DNA from: Prorocentrum cordatum
Lineage: Eukaryota > Sar > Dinophyceae > Prorocentrales > Prorocentraceae
Assembly (NCBI GenBank): GCA_963575745.1
Contig: CAUYUJ010000669.1
Location: 659,501 to 723,500, forward strand
Direction: 5' to 3'
Length of the DNA stretch: 64,000 nucleotides
Positions 11,650 through 22,219 of the stretch are shown here, piece after piece (the first letter of the stretch is position 1; each line of letters opens with the position of its first letter). The translations under genes and the position numbers were made by a program. Below the pieces are notes generated by a model that was not told where the DNA came from, made no database searches, and was given only the letters and a program-made list of their open reading frames with translations.

Positions 11650-11935
11650 TACGATCCAGGAAATGGTTCAAACAAAACAACTTGGATTTGGGAAAATGGG
11701 AGGAAACAACACGTCGAATTCGGAAAACATGAAAAAACAACAACTTGAATTTAGGAAAGGGATAAAACACAAGAGGTTGAATTTGGAAAAACATGGAAAA
11801 CCATCAAGTTGAGTTTGGAAATGGAGAAAAAACAAGAACTGGAAATTTGAAAAACCACGAACGAACAACAAGTTGAATTCGAAAAGGTGGGGGAGACACA
11901 ACACGTTGAATTGGGGAGGTTGGGAATATCTGAGG
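11650..11935 (+). repeat. A-rich imperfect tandem repeat (AACAAGTTGAATTTGGAAAA)
   Basis: About seven imperfect copies of a roughly 40-bp unit with the core TTGAATTnGGAAAA followed by an A-rich spacer. It is much more AT-rich than its surroundings. Confidence 0.8.
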
Positions 11936-12147
11936 GGTAACATTGTTTTTGTCCAGGCGTGGATGTTGGAGGGCCATATATTTGATCGACCGATGACATT
12001 TACATAGGCGTGTATGTTCAACCTGTTATGCTTGAGGGTGCAATGAAGTGTGCCGATAGTCAATGAGGTTGTTCTCGCGGAGCACGGTCATTGCGGCGTT
12101 TTTTTCGGACGGGTGTGTTATCTGCGCGCGGCGCGAGGTCCCTCTGT

Positions 12148-12345
12148 CCTTCTGTCCTCCTCCTCCTCCTTCCCTCTTCCTCGTCTTCCTCCTCCTCCTT
12201 CCCCTCCTCCTCCTCCTCCTCCCCCTCCTCCTCCTCCTCCTCCTCCTCCTCCATCCTCCTCCTCCTCCTCCCTCACCCATTCTCCTCCTCCCTCCTCCTC
12301 GTCCTCCCTCCTCCTCCTCCTTCTCCTCCTCCCCCTCCTCGCACC
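12148..12345 (+). repeat. CCT/CTC pyrimidine array
   Basis: Nearly uninterrupted CTC/CCT triplets, giving Pro/Ser/Leu-rich frames on + and Arg/Glu/Gly-rich frames on -. No gene is supported. Confidence 0.9.
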
Positions 12346-12598
12346 GAGCAGATCAGCAGAAGGATTGCTGCCAGGATCGGTGATCAAGCATAATCGCGTG
12401 CGCCTCGGGCATGCCATTTTCGTTTGACCCCCCCCCCCCCCTGAGGGAAAGAGAAACAAACTCCTCTTTCTCATCCTCCCCCCTTCCTCTCCTTCCCCTC
12501 CCTCCCTATCGTCCTCCCTCCTCCCCCCTCCTCAGTGGATGTTCTCGGAGTGCTGGTAAGGAGTGACGTTATCTTGCAGTGTCGTTGTTTTCATTGGC

Positions 12599-12616
12599 AC
12601 CATAGCCATTTTGGCT
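12599..12616 (+). promoter_or_regulatory. Relict dinoflagellate spliced-leader (DinoSL) sequence
   Basis: ACCATAGCCATTTTGGCT matches 17 of the first 18 bases of the 22-nt DinoSL (D-CCGTAGCCATTTTGGCTCAAG); only the G of CCGTAG differs. The last four SL bases (CAAG) are not contiguous, as the sequence continues TCCTTGAAG. It ends 23 bases before the ATG at 12640. In dinoflagellates the SL is added in trans, so a genomic copy at a gene start is the known mark of a transcript that was reverse-transcribed and reinserted. Confidence 0.75.
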
Positions 12617-12639
12617 TCCTTGAAGCGCATCCGTGCTGC

Positions 12640-13378
12640 ATGGCGCGGGCCGAAGACTTGGCCGCGGCCATATTTCGCCACTCCGTTCCGAAACCAGACG
12701 ATGCAGAATTTGGTTACCCGAGGTTGCGGTTTCTCTCGGAGCGGGCGATGGTACGTTGCATTCTAGAGGTGATTCGGCTTGGGAATGTGTTGCATCAGTC
12801 ACCCCCCCCCAGTGGTGTGTGTATGTGCGCGTTTGTGTGTGAGTGTGTGCGCGCGCGTGTGCGCGCGTGTGCGTGGAGGGCGGGGGGGGGGGGACGGGGC
12901 TCGCAAAGATGTTTCAGACCAAAGGTGACAGCAGGCGGTGGCCCACTGGACGAGTACGCCGTGGTTTCGGCAGTGCGTTCCAGTGGCAGTGGCTTGAGCA
13001 CGGATCATATGCGGCAAACGCTGGGTAGTCTGAAGATCGAGATCCCGTCTGCGCAGACGTGGCACAACTTGGACTATTCGGTATTGCCGCGGGCTTCGAA
13101 CGCAGGGGCGCCCCCTCCCCGGAGCCCCGTGGTCTGTGACTGCTGGGGCCCACAGGAGCAGGAGGAGGAGGAGGAGGAGGAGGAGGAGGAGGGGGAGGAG
13201 GAGGAGAAGGGGAGGAGGAAGTGGAGGAGGATGACGATGATATATCCAGGGTAGCAGCAGGAGGAGGAGGAGGAGGAGGAGGGGGAGGAGGAGGGAGGAA
13301 TATAATAGGAGGAGAAGGGGGGGGGGAGGAGAGGAGGAGGAAGAGGAGGAGGATGATGAGGATATATCCAGGATAGTT

Positions 13379-13409
<31 letters not shown>

Positions 13410-16400
13410 GGGGAGGAGGATGAGGAGGAGGAGGAGGAGGATGGGGGGGGAGGGGGAAGGAGTAGGAGCAGGAGTAGCAGCAGGAGGGGACAAGGGTGGT
13501 TGCCCCTGCCCAGGTGTGGTCGAGGTTGAAGCTTCCAGAGAAGAGGCGTGCCCTTCACTCTGTCCCGAAGGTTCCGAAGGTTCCGAAAGCCAAGGCGGCC
13601 CCGCCCAGGCCTCTGCCCAAACTGATCCCGGGGCCGATGGCGAAACTGAAAGCAGTCGCGAAGGCAAAGGTGAAGGCAAAAGCAAAAGCCATGCTACGGC
13701 GCCCGATTGTGCGCACGAAGAACCGATTGGGACAAAAGGCCACGACAATACGGCAACTCAGGAAAGAGAACAAGGTTTTGCATGACAGGTGTGCGATTCG
13801 CGAAATGCATCGGCTTCCTTGGCTTGCAGCTCTGATGCCATGCCTCGCGCCCCCTGCCCTCTGCCCCCTTTTCTCTTTCGCCAAACGTTGGGCGGCGGTT
13901 GGGGGCGGGGCGCAGGCGGGCCGTGCGTTGGGCATTGGTCGGAGTTGCGAGCCGAGGGGATCAGTGCATCCCGCTGGGGTCGCACATAGGGTCGAACGTC
14001 TCGAAGCCGAGGTAAAACTTCTCAGGAAAGAAAACAAAGAGAAGGGGTCGTACGTCAAACACGCCAAGAAGCGCCGCAAAACATCCACCAAGTTCGTCGT
14101 CAGTACCCGAGGTGGATACGAAATGGCGCTGAAGCGCAATCTAGGCGGGGCGGAGGGGCCCTCAAGTTCACGCCTCACTCCAATATACCAACAATCCCAC
14201 CCCCGTTGTTTGGACTTCCCCGAGGGGGGGTGGGCCTTAGACCAATGCCCCGGGGGGGTCGCTCGAGGGCACAGCGGTTGCGCCGCGCTGCTCGTCGGGC
14301 TCGAGGCGGAGGTCAAGCGGGGCGCCTTGACGAGATGGGAAAGAATCCTAGCTCGGTCTATATTGACTCGTTCCAGATTGTGGTTTGAAGCGCAGTACGA
14401 GATTCAGAAGCATCATTTGACTCATGTGGATGAGGATAGCGAGCAGCACGAGGGGCAGATGTCGAGGTCGTTGTTATATTCGATACAGTGCGTGCGAGGT
14501 GATGCGACTAATAGCGCAGTGGGTTCCCATGCCGAGAAAGCTCACACTCTGGAGCTGAGCACATATTTCCGTTTCCTTGCGGGTGAAAGTTCTTTTCGGA
14601 CCAACTGGGCCGATTTGCAGAAGGTGCCGCTCAATTGCGATTCGAGTTTGCAGCGTTCGATTTTCTTAAAGCAGGTCTCATCGCTGGGCTCCAAGACGTG
14701 GGTCGATTTGGCTCCTGATTTCGCTGATGCTCCGAGCCCTGGTGAGCCGCTGAACATATCTGTTTGGATGTTCACGACGGATGCTGGTGGAGACCAGGCG
14801 CGGCGCAGGGTCCGCCCAACCAACCCCGTGACACTTATATGTAAGTTTCCCCCCCCCCTCCTCCCGCCTCCTCCTCCTCCTCCTCAGGGACTCCTCCTCC
14901 TCCGCCCTCCTCCTCCTCCTCCTCCTCCTCCTCCTTTTCCTCTCCTTTTTCGCCTCCAGCAAACGAGAGATGAGACGGAAAGGGGATGAGGGAGAGAGAG
15001 AAGGGGGGGGACGCGTTTGCATCGTAGCGTGAGATTACCAGGAAGCTGGACACTGGCTGCATCTGATTTAGGCTGACCTGGGCGAGAGCTTGACACGCAT
15101 GTATGTGGCTGCATGTCTTTCCAGCGCGCGGCCGTGCGTGGACGTGCGCGCGTGCCCAACGCGTGGCCGCGTGTGAATCTAACCGCGCGCGTGTCCAGCT
15201 TCCCGGCATCGCTTCCCAGGTGGGGGCGGAATCTTTGATCAGTGACGACTTCCGAGGATTTTTGCGCTTGTGGAAGTTTCGAACATACTGCATGCACCAT
15301 CAATTGCATTTAATAGCGCAGAAGCAGATCAAGAAGCCAGGTCGGCTCCCCAACGCGAGTTACTTCAGCGCGTTGGCAACGATTGTCAATGTCTGGAGGG
15401 CAGGTGGGAACCATCAGAAGCTGCGAGAGGCGTGGGAGGAGTTGACCACCAAGGTCCGAGACTCAGTAGCCGCGAGTGCGGCCGATCGAATGCCGGCCCC
15501 CCAACCTTTGCCCCGTGGGTCCCGTGGGTTCTCAGAAACAGAAACACGAAAACAAAACATGTTGCGGCAGGGCGCCGGGGAGACGCTGGGGGTTGCTTTA
15601 GTTGACGATCCCCCCCCTGGTTGAATCGGCAAACCCCTTCTCTTCCTCCTCCGCCCTCTCCGCGCCCCTGCATGCCCTTTCTGTCGGTCGGCGGGCAATC
15701 GGGCAATCGGGCCAGCGCCCAGATCGTGCGTCTGGCGGCGTGGCGGCGTGGCGGCAACGAGCCGGCGGCGAACTGCGGGGGCGGACGGCGACGAAGACGA
15801 CGTCGTGCCTCGCTGCTGCTGCTGCTGCTCTTCCTGCTCCGCCTCCTCCTCCTCCTCCTCCTCCTCCTCGCCCTCCTACTCCTCCTCATCCTCTTCCTCC
15901 TCATCTCCCTCGTCGCCATCCTTCCCCGGCCGTTCGCCGTTGGCCAGTCAACGCCCCGGCATTGCTGAGGCACGCGCCGCCAGGGTGTGCTCTGGCTCAC
16001 CGCATCGCCCTCTCCGGGGCAGGTGGTGCGCGCGCACGCATGCCGAACAGTTCTTCATCAGGGCGGGCCCCGTGGAGACGCCGATTGTATTTCGAAAAGC
16101 ATTGATCATAGATGCGTCTGAATCCAAATCAAGCAACAAACGAAGCAAAAAAGAAACGAGAGATGAAGGCGACGGAAGGACGATTTTGGAGTTGGGTTTA
16201 GAGGGGCTGGACACCCCTGACGCTTACTTTGAAAGGGTCGGAGTTTGGACAAAGTCTTCGGATGCAGCTCTGTCTTCGCACCTTTTCTGGGAGGACCTCT
16301 TCATCAAACACATAAGCAGAACGCCGATATCAGAGTTTCACTTCTCTTTGCAAAAACGGTCTGGCACAGAGAAAGGCAAGGGCGTGATGTTCGAGTTGGT

Positions 16401-19400
16401 GTATACCAAAGTTGGAGAAACCAGCGCCAAGTTTGATGCTCTCATTGCGGCCGACCTCGATAGCTCATGGGGCCTGCTGATGGATATCGCTCGCAGTCAT
16501 GGAGATGAGGTCCAGTGCATTCGTTTGGCTGTGGCGCACGTTCTTCAAGTCCGATGGCAGCAAAATTGCGTCGCCATCGCGCAGCCCACCCCGAGACATG
16601 CGCCATGCGCCCCTGGCTGAAGGCAGGGAGGGGGGGCGAGGGCGTGGCCCCTCGCCCCCCTTCACTTTCGATCAGGGATGCGTCTGGGCAGGCAGGAGGT
16701 GGGAGCGCGAAGGCGGCGCAATGTTGGTCGCCCCAGGCCTCTGCAGATTTTCATCGTCGTTTCACGTGCTTGGTGCGATCGTACCCGCTTTATCTGTTGT
16801 GGCTCGTTCGCTCTCCCCCTATAAGAAATGCAAGATTCGATCTGAGGTGGCAACCGAGCTCTTGGACCCAGCCACGAAAATCAACGATGAGACATCGGCC
16901 AAATTTGTTGTGCTATTCAATGCCGAGCTCCGCGAAGCTGCCACGACTGGGGTTTGGCCTCTGTACGCACAAGAGCTGATTCTTGACATTGGGAATTTAT
17001 GGCCAGATAACACCCAAGAAGTTGAGGGGCTTAACAACACAATCAAAACAATCGGAAAAAGGGCGCCTTCAATTACCTGGGGTCTTATGTCCGATCGAGT
17101 TTTAGCAAAGAAAGATATCCAACAATGCAGAGACAAAACGGCCCGTGCTCAATACACGTCCCTCTGCGTGGACGCCCACGATCTTATCAACCATTACGTG
17201 AAAGATGAACATGCCCGATATGAAGAGGTTAAGCCAGACTCCTACCCGCCACCGATTCCTGGGGGCCCAGCGTACGGTTACGTGGCGCCGTCAGGGACAG
17301 ACGCCTTAACTGATGAAGATAAGTGCTGCGCTAAGTTTATATTCGAGCTCAAAAAGGCAGCCAGGACGGCGGAAACGATTGGCGACCTGATGGAACCCCG
17401 GGGTCGAAACAGTGGTGCCTCTCCCTCCCCCCCCCCGTTCTCCCCTGTCTCCGCTCCCCCCCTCTTCCCCCAGGGGGCGGGTAACTCCATCTCCCCCTCT
17501 TCTCCCCGCCAGCCCGAGGATTTGAACGCCAACGCCGTTATCTTTTTCGAGGTGGTGCAGGCTTTCGAAGACGTCGATGCCCCCATTGAGCAACTTGGCA
17601 CTGAGGCGAGCATTCCTTCGGCCAGTTACTATACGAAACTGTGGATGACGCAAGTCGAGATTCGCGCTGGCGACGAAGGCGATCGATTCGGCATCGCGTC
17701 TGTGAAGGTCCCCATGAGTGACACAGTTGAGCCGCTGACGCGGGTGATCCGGCGAGTCCACAACATGGCGCTTGTGCACCCAGAGGGCACCCTCGAGGCC
17801 GATATGAAGTTCCACGGCGACGTACACGTTTCTGGTTTGAGTTTGGTTTGGGACAGATCGTCGGCACAACACGCGACCATTGTAGATGCAGTTCCTTTGC
17901 TGTCGTTGCATGAATTCTGCAGGTGGGAGGGGCGGGCGGAAACGCGAGCAGCGTGTTGCGATCCGAGCCTGGTCGGAACGGAGACCCTAAATCCTAAACC
18001 CTTAACCCTGTAAGCCTGAGGCCTAAACGCAAGAAGACGCATATTCGCGCGGGGTGGCTGGTGGCGGGAAGATGGGGGGCGGGGGAAGCGGGCCCTCGAA
18101 ATGGTTGCAACTTGGACGACCACTGGTCCTGCATCATTGCCCCGACCCCTGGCCCCAGGACCAGGTGTTTTTGTGCCCGCGCGCGGGCCTCGGAGCTCTC
18201 CGAGGGGGGGAAGGGTTTCCTCTCTGCCCGCCCGAGCCCCCCCAGGTGCAAGCTGCGCGGCCCCAGCCGCCGCCGGCGCGGCGGCCGCCGCGGCCCCGTC
18301 GCGTTCAGGGGCTTCCGCGAGGCGATGGCGCTCCTGCGCGGGGCCCCGCCGGCCCCGGCGGAGGCAGCGGAGGCGGAGGCAACCTTCTTTCTCTTTGCCA
18401 CCCCCTTCCTCCCGTGCAGGGGAGGAGTAGGAGTAGGAGGAGGAGGGGGGGGGGAGGAGGAGGAGGACAAGGATGAGGGTGAGGAGGAGAGGAGGGAGGA
18501 GGAGGAGAGGAGAGGAGGGGAGGAGAGAGGGGGAGGACATGGTGAAGCGGGAGGGGAAGCAGGAGGAGAAGGGGGTCCTCCTCCTCCTCCTCCTCCTCTT
18601 TCCCCTCCCGCTCCTCCTGGAGGAAGAGGGGGGGCCCGCCCCTCCTCCCCTCCCCTCCTCCTCCTCTCCTCCTCCTCCCTCCCCCCCCCCCACTCCTCCT
18701 CCTCCTCCTCCTCCTCTCCTGGAGGAGGAGGGAGGGAGGAGGAGGGAGGGGGGGGGGGGGGGAGGGGAGGAGGGGGAGAGGCAAGGGGGGAGAGCTGGCC
18801 TGAGGCCGCCTACGTGCCCGCTGAGCTTGACTTCGACGACGGCGGCGACGACCTTTTTGACGAGGAGGAGATGCGGGAGGCCATGGCTGACGTGGCCCAC
18901 GACCGCGCAGGGGGCATGGAGCCGCTCATGGACGAGGGGGACGCCAGGGGGGACCGCCTTTGGGACGTGGTTGAAGATAACATCGAGGACTCTTGGACGG
19001 CAATGTTTCGGAACACCCGAACGCCCTGGCCGTAGATTTGAGTACCAGCCCCCCCCCCCCCCCCTCCGGAGAAAAAACAAACCAGCTTCCGCGCCCGAGG
19101 CCAAGGGCTAGATATTTGTGCAGGCGCAGCATACGTAAGCATATACAAGCGATATACACATTTTCATATGTTAAATGTGTACACGCACACATACGTACAG
19201 ACATTCTGTATCCAGTATAGTATACATGCATACGTGTGCTTAGTATGCATGCAGCATGCATGCACGCTGTTTCGTTGCTCCACCCCGCATGCCCCCGCTG
19301 TGGCGCCGCGCTGGCCTTAGGACGCAGTTGCTGAAGGCCTGTATCGAAAAGCTGTCGCCGACAGCTCTGCCGTGCTTGGGCTGGTCCCCGAGGGAAGCTG

Positions 19401-21430
19401 AGCTCGAGCTCAACCTGGCCGCCCCCCTGGCCCTTTCAACCGCTTGTCCCAGGGGGCGCTTTTTCAAGCGATTTGCCTCGGGGGAGATTTTACAACCAAC
19501 CCTTTTTCCCCCGAAGGGGTGGGGGGTGGGTTTCAAAAACAATGTCCCGCGGGGGCTGCCCGGGGCTAGGGGCTAGGGGGGCGGCCCGCACTGCCCGTTG
19601 CGGATTGGGGCAGGGCGGGGGCTCCCAGGATTTCCAGGGGCGCCCAGGAGCGGCAAACGGCAAACGCACCAGGATGGGCGAAGGGCCTAGGGGGCTGCCT
19701 CTTCCACTTCACCCTGCTCCTCCTCCTCCTCCTCCTCCTCCTTCCTCCTTGTCTCTTCCTCCTCCTCCTTCTCCTCTTCGTTCTGTGTGTGCGTCTGGCC
19801 TCGGGGGCCGGGGCCCTCCTCGTCGCCGCGGCCGGATGCGGCTCGAAGAATAGAATGGGCTGGGGGTCCTGGCAACGCCCCAGGGGCCTGGTGCATCTTC
19901 GCCGCGGCTTCGGATCCGCGATTCCCGTCCCGAGGTCTCTGCTGCTGGCGACGGCGGCGCCGACCCGCCCCTCCCAGGCCTCTCGGGCCTCGCAGACGCT
20001 TCGGCCGAGGTAGCGAAGGAAACGTTGCTTTTAGCATCGCATGGCCTCGCGCCAGCCGCCGCACCTGCTGCAATTGGAGACGTGGAAGTTGCGGGCTGTA
20101 GTTGGGCCACATCAGTATGGATGCTAGCCCACGCGTTGGAGTTCGCACAGCAGCCAGTGTGCCATACCTGGAAGCTCAGGCACGTGTCTCTAGTGGAGGT
20201 GCCCCTCCCTTCAGCCTGATCGCCGGCCCCTCCGGTCCTTGGCGCCTCCCTGCGATGGCGGCCCCATCTTTCCCCCACCTCCTCCGCCGTTTCCTCCTTC
20301 TCGCCCTTCCCTCTCCTCTTCCCATTGCCCATCTATCTGGCCCCCCCTCCGCCTTCACCTCCTCCTTCTCCCCCTCCTCTCCTCCCTTCCTCCCTCCCCC
20401 CTCTCCTCCTCTCCTCTTGCTTCCCCGCCTCCGCCTCCTCCTTTCCTCCTTCCCCACCTCCTCCTCCTTTTTCGGGGGGCCGCGATCGTCGGGCAGGTGC
20501 ACAGGGGCGTCGTCGTCGCCCTGGGCCCAAGCGTTGCGTGGCCCCAGGTGGAGCACGTTGTCCAGGATGGAGGGGATGATATAATGCAGAGAGAGTTGGT
20601 GTACATCCAATTTGACACTTGGACGGACGCCAAGAAAGAAGGCCGCATTGTCGAGTTAGTAGATGGAAAGGTGAAATATCGTGAGCCTGGCCCTGAAAGG
20701 AAATTTGTTGTGGATTTTACGGAGAGGTTCAGACGCGGAGAAATTGCTGTCTTGCTGGTCAACACCACAGTGCGGCATATCAAATGCACGGAAGCGGACC
20801 GCCCGGAGATGCGCCCCGAGGTTCGTCGGGGCCACCCAGAATGATGATTGGCGGGGGGAAGGGGGGCAATCGAGTGGGGGTGCGATGATATCTCCAAGCC
20901 GATTGGACCAGAATCACAAAACAAACTCCCTCTCTCGGTCAGGGGCGTCGAACAGGGGGGGGGGCTCGGGTGCCTCCGAAGGTGCTGCGCTACGCCGAGT
21001 TTTTGCGCAATGTCTGGGACTGCTCTGCGTTCCTTGCTTTGTACGTGGAGTCGGGGTGCGTGCACGACCCAGGGGAGTGCTGCTCTGTGTGCGAGAAGCC
21101 CAGCGCCCCAGGCATAGCTATTGGAGACCGCGGTTGGCCCGCTAGGCCATGCGCAATCTGCGGGCACCACTACCGCGGCATTTGCCAGCTGAACGCCGCC
21201 CTGAACACCAAGAGCGCGTTGCAGCAGGCCGCCGACGCTGAGGATAGTGAAGAGGTATACACGTTCGTTGTCGACTCGTTTTCACGTTGCCCTTTGCTCT
21301 TTGAAATTGTAATGGAGGATGGCCTTCACTGCTCCTGGTGTGGTGAGATCCTCCGCGCATGCATTGAGAAGCACCCCCACTTGGCCCCAGGCCCTGTCCC
21401 CGCAGAGGGCGCCGACGAGGGGGGGGGGCG
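12640..21430 (+). CDS. Gene A: multi-exon gene of a dinoflagellate multicopy family, transposase/RNase H-like
   Basis: Proposed start is the ATG at 12640, 23 bases after the SL relict. Exons joined by frame continuity: 12640-12768, 12925-~13095, ~13514-13788, 13990-14144, 14268-14797, 15220-15453, 15970-16548, 16737-~17400, ~17515-17922, 18786-~19030, then less certain pieces ending ~20820 and 20982-~21430. The product has a Lys/Ala-rich basic part, a coiled coil (IRQLRKEN then VERLEAEVKLLRKEN), a STRGGYEMALKRN motif, a TTDAGGDQ motif, CMHHQLHLIAQ, and EVEGLNNTIKTIGKRAPSI. The spacing of TTDAGGDQ and the C-x2-H motif recalls hAT-type RNase H-like transposases; that link is an inference. I recall this motif order from a large family of uncharacterised dinoflagellate proteins. 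The part after 17922 may belong to another gene. A frame change near 16815 suggests a frameshift. Confidence 0.6.
14268..14797 (+). CDS. Gene A, exon with TTDAGGDQ motif
   Basis: A 530-bp exon entered by an AG|GG acceptor at 14267 and left by a GC donor at 14798. It encodes the ALTRWERILARS-type helix region, a DATN-containing segment and ends in WMFTTDAGGDQ, a possible RNase H-like first acidic motif. The upstream join restores KRNLG-HSGC, matching the expected family order. It lies between a G-rich intron (14145-14267) and a CCT-rich intron (14798-15219). Confidence 0.65.
15220..15453 (+). CDS. Gene A, exon with CMHHQLHLIAQ motif
   Basis: A 234-bp exon encoding a region with C-M-H-H-Q-L-H-L, similar in form to the C-x2-H-x-L-x-L motif of hAT-like transposases, followed by ALATIVNVWRAGGNHQK. 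It is entered by a CAG|GTG acceptor and left by a GT donor in ACCAAG|GTCC. Confidence 0.65.
15970..16548 (+). CDS. Gene A, exon 15970-16548
   Basis: Begins after GCTGAG|GCA in the same phase as the previous donor and encodes PLRGRWCARTHAEQFF, a basic SNKRSKKE stretch and HGDEVQCIRLAVAHVLQ. The proposed GT donor at 16549 avoids the in-frame stop at 16618. No enzyme motif is visible within this exon. Confidence 0.55.
16737..17922 (+). CDS. Gene A, exons with EVEGLNNTIK motif; possible frameshift near 16815
   Basis: From 16737 one frame reads DFHRRFTCLVRSYPLYLLWLVRSPP. From about 16815 a different frame reads YKKCKIRSEVATELLDPA and on through DIGNLWPDNTQEVEGLNNTIK and KRAPSITWGLMSDRV. Both halves look family-like, so a one-base change near the CCCCC at 16815-16819 is likely, either real decay or a base-call error. 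A CT-rich stretch at about 17400-17515 is probably an intron. The second exon ends at TTCTGCAG|GT. Confidence 0.55.
17985..18013 (-). repeat. Short telomere-like CCCTAAA cluster inside an intron
   Basis: Reads GACCCTAAATCCTAAACCCT followed by TAACCCT, about four imperfect CCCTAAA units, in the proposed intron between exons ending 17922 and starting 18786. It is an interstitial telomere-like patch and too short for firm claims. Confidence 0.45.
18786..19030 (+). CDS. Possible gene A exon, acidic
   Basis: Encodes ESWPEAAYVPAELDFDDGGDDLFDEEEMREAM and on to EDNIEDSWTAMF, an acidic segment with normal amino-acid mix after 800 bp of GAG/CCT intron-like sequence. The acceptor is GCAAG|GGGG, in phase with the donor at 17922. 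The donor is not settled; GAG|GACTC at about 18990 is one option. The frame hits a stop at 19033. Confidence 0.45.
19930..20220 (+). CDS. Possible exon, low confidence
   Basis: A frame through 19995-20217 reads ADASAEVAKETLLLASHGLAPAAAPAAIGD and on to WKLRHVSLVEVPLP, with plausible composition between two CT-rich stretches. No domain or firm splice site is visible. It could equally be a non-coding piece of an intron. Confidence 0.25.
20490..20820 (+). CDS. Possible exon ending MRPE, joined to 20982
   Basis: A frame from about 20490 reads RGVVVALGPSVAWPQVEHVV, ELVYIQFDTWTDAKKEGRIVELVDGKVKY, FVVDFTERFRRGEIAVLLVN. It ends in CCCGAG|GTTC with a GT donor, and the next exon starts AAG|GTGCTG in the same phase. 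I do not recognise the domain. Confidence 0.5.
20982..21430 (+). CDS. Cys-rich, possible zinc-binding exon
   Basis: Encodes VLRYAEFLRNVWDCSAFLALYVESG followed by Cys pairs C-C-S-V-C, C-A-I-C-G-H-H and C-S-W-C-G, a spacing typical of zinc-ribbon or treble-clef modules. Entered at 20982 after a 161-bp intron (20821-20981). The 3' end is unclear; GAAGAG|GTAT at about 21256 is a possible donor, otherwise the frame runs to a stop at about 21438. Confidence 0.45.
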
Positions 21431-21439
21431 CGCCAGGTG

Positions 21440-21780
21440 ATCACCCCTCTGGCGCGGCGCCCTCTGCTGCGAGTTAACCCGCCCGCGCTTTGCTTTTCGA
21501 GCGGGCAGTCTGCTACAGCCAACTCCTCCCTCCTCCTCCTGCTTATCCTGCTCCTCCTGCTCCTCCTGCTCTTGCTCCTATCGCTATCGCTATCGCTATC
21601 GGCTCGATGTCCTGTCGGACGCAGCCGCCCGCGCGGCCGGGGCTACACGCGCGCGCCCGAAGCGCGTAGGGGGGGCCACCCCCCGACACAGACCCCCGCC
21701 AGGAGGACAAGGGGAAAGCCGCCAAGGCTTCGCAAGGGGAGGGGCGGGGGCCGAAAAGGGCCGAGAAAAATTTTTTTGGG
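21440..21780. other. No supported gene; CTC and CTATCG microsatellites
   Basis: CT-rich sequence with a (CTATCG)n run at 21577-21600. Nothing recognisable. Confidence 0.5.
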
Positions 21781-21806
21781 GGGGGGCTCCCGGAGGCCAA
21801 GACAGC

Positions 21807-21839
21807 CCGCTGCACTTAAGGGGCCCTTAAGTGCAGCGG
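21807..21839. repeat. 33-bp perfect palindrome (hairpin element), copy 1
   Basis: Two 16-base arms, CCGCTGCACTTAAGGG and its exact complement, separated by one G. The flanks are GGCCAAGACAGC on the left and ATCTGCTCCTCCTTCGGGG on the right. The same palindrome with the same flanks recurs at 21882-21914, and inverted at 37556-37588. It behaves like a small MITE-like mobile unit. Confidence 0.85.
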
Positions 21840-21881
21840 ATCTGCTCCTCCTTCGGGGGGGTCCCCGGAGGCCAAGACAGC

Positions 21882-21914
21882 CCGCTGCACTTAAGGGGCC
21901 TTTAAGTGCAGCGG
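21882..21914. repeat. 33-bp palindrome, copy 2 (tandem with copy 1)
   Basis: Same arms as copy 1 with one mismatch in the centre (GGGGCCTTTAAG). Flanks are identical to copy 1, so 21790-21935 is a tandem duplication of about 75 bp. Confidence 0.85.
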
Positions 21915-21947
21915 ATCTGCTCCTCCTTCGGGGGGGCTCCTGCTCCT

Positions 21948-22005
21948 CATCCTGCTGCTCCTCCTCCTCCTCCTCCTCCTCCTCCTCCTCCTCCTCCTCT
22001 TCCTC
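21948..22005 (+). repeat. (CTC)n microsatellite
   Basis: Uninterrupted CTCCTC run directly after the duplicated palindrome. Confidence 0.9.
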
Positions 22006-22219
22006 GTCCCCTTCCCATCCTGCCCCTTCTTTCTCCCGCTCACCCCTCCCTTCCTTTCGTGGAGCCTCCGTGGACTTGTGGTTGGCATACCCAAGGGGCC
22101 CTCCCGCGGGTCCTGACTGGGTCTTTCGTGGGGCCATCTCTGGGGCTCGCTCTTGGAGGTCCCCATGTTTTTTTTTCCTTGGGGCCACCTTTGGTGGTCA
22201 CAAGGTTTTGGGGGCCATA

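Noticed and set aside
18061-18780. Glu/Gly- and Pro-rich frames of 100-320 codons
   Set aside because: They cover GAG/CCT tracts inside a proposed intron; only the end from 18786 looks coding.
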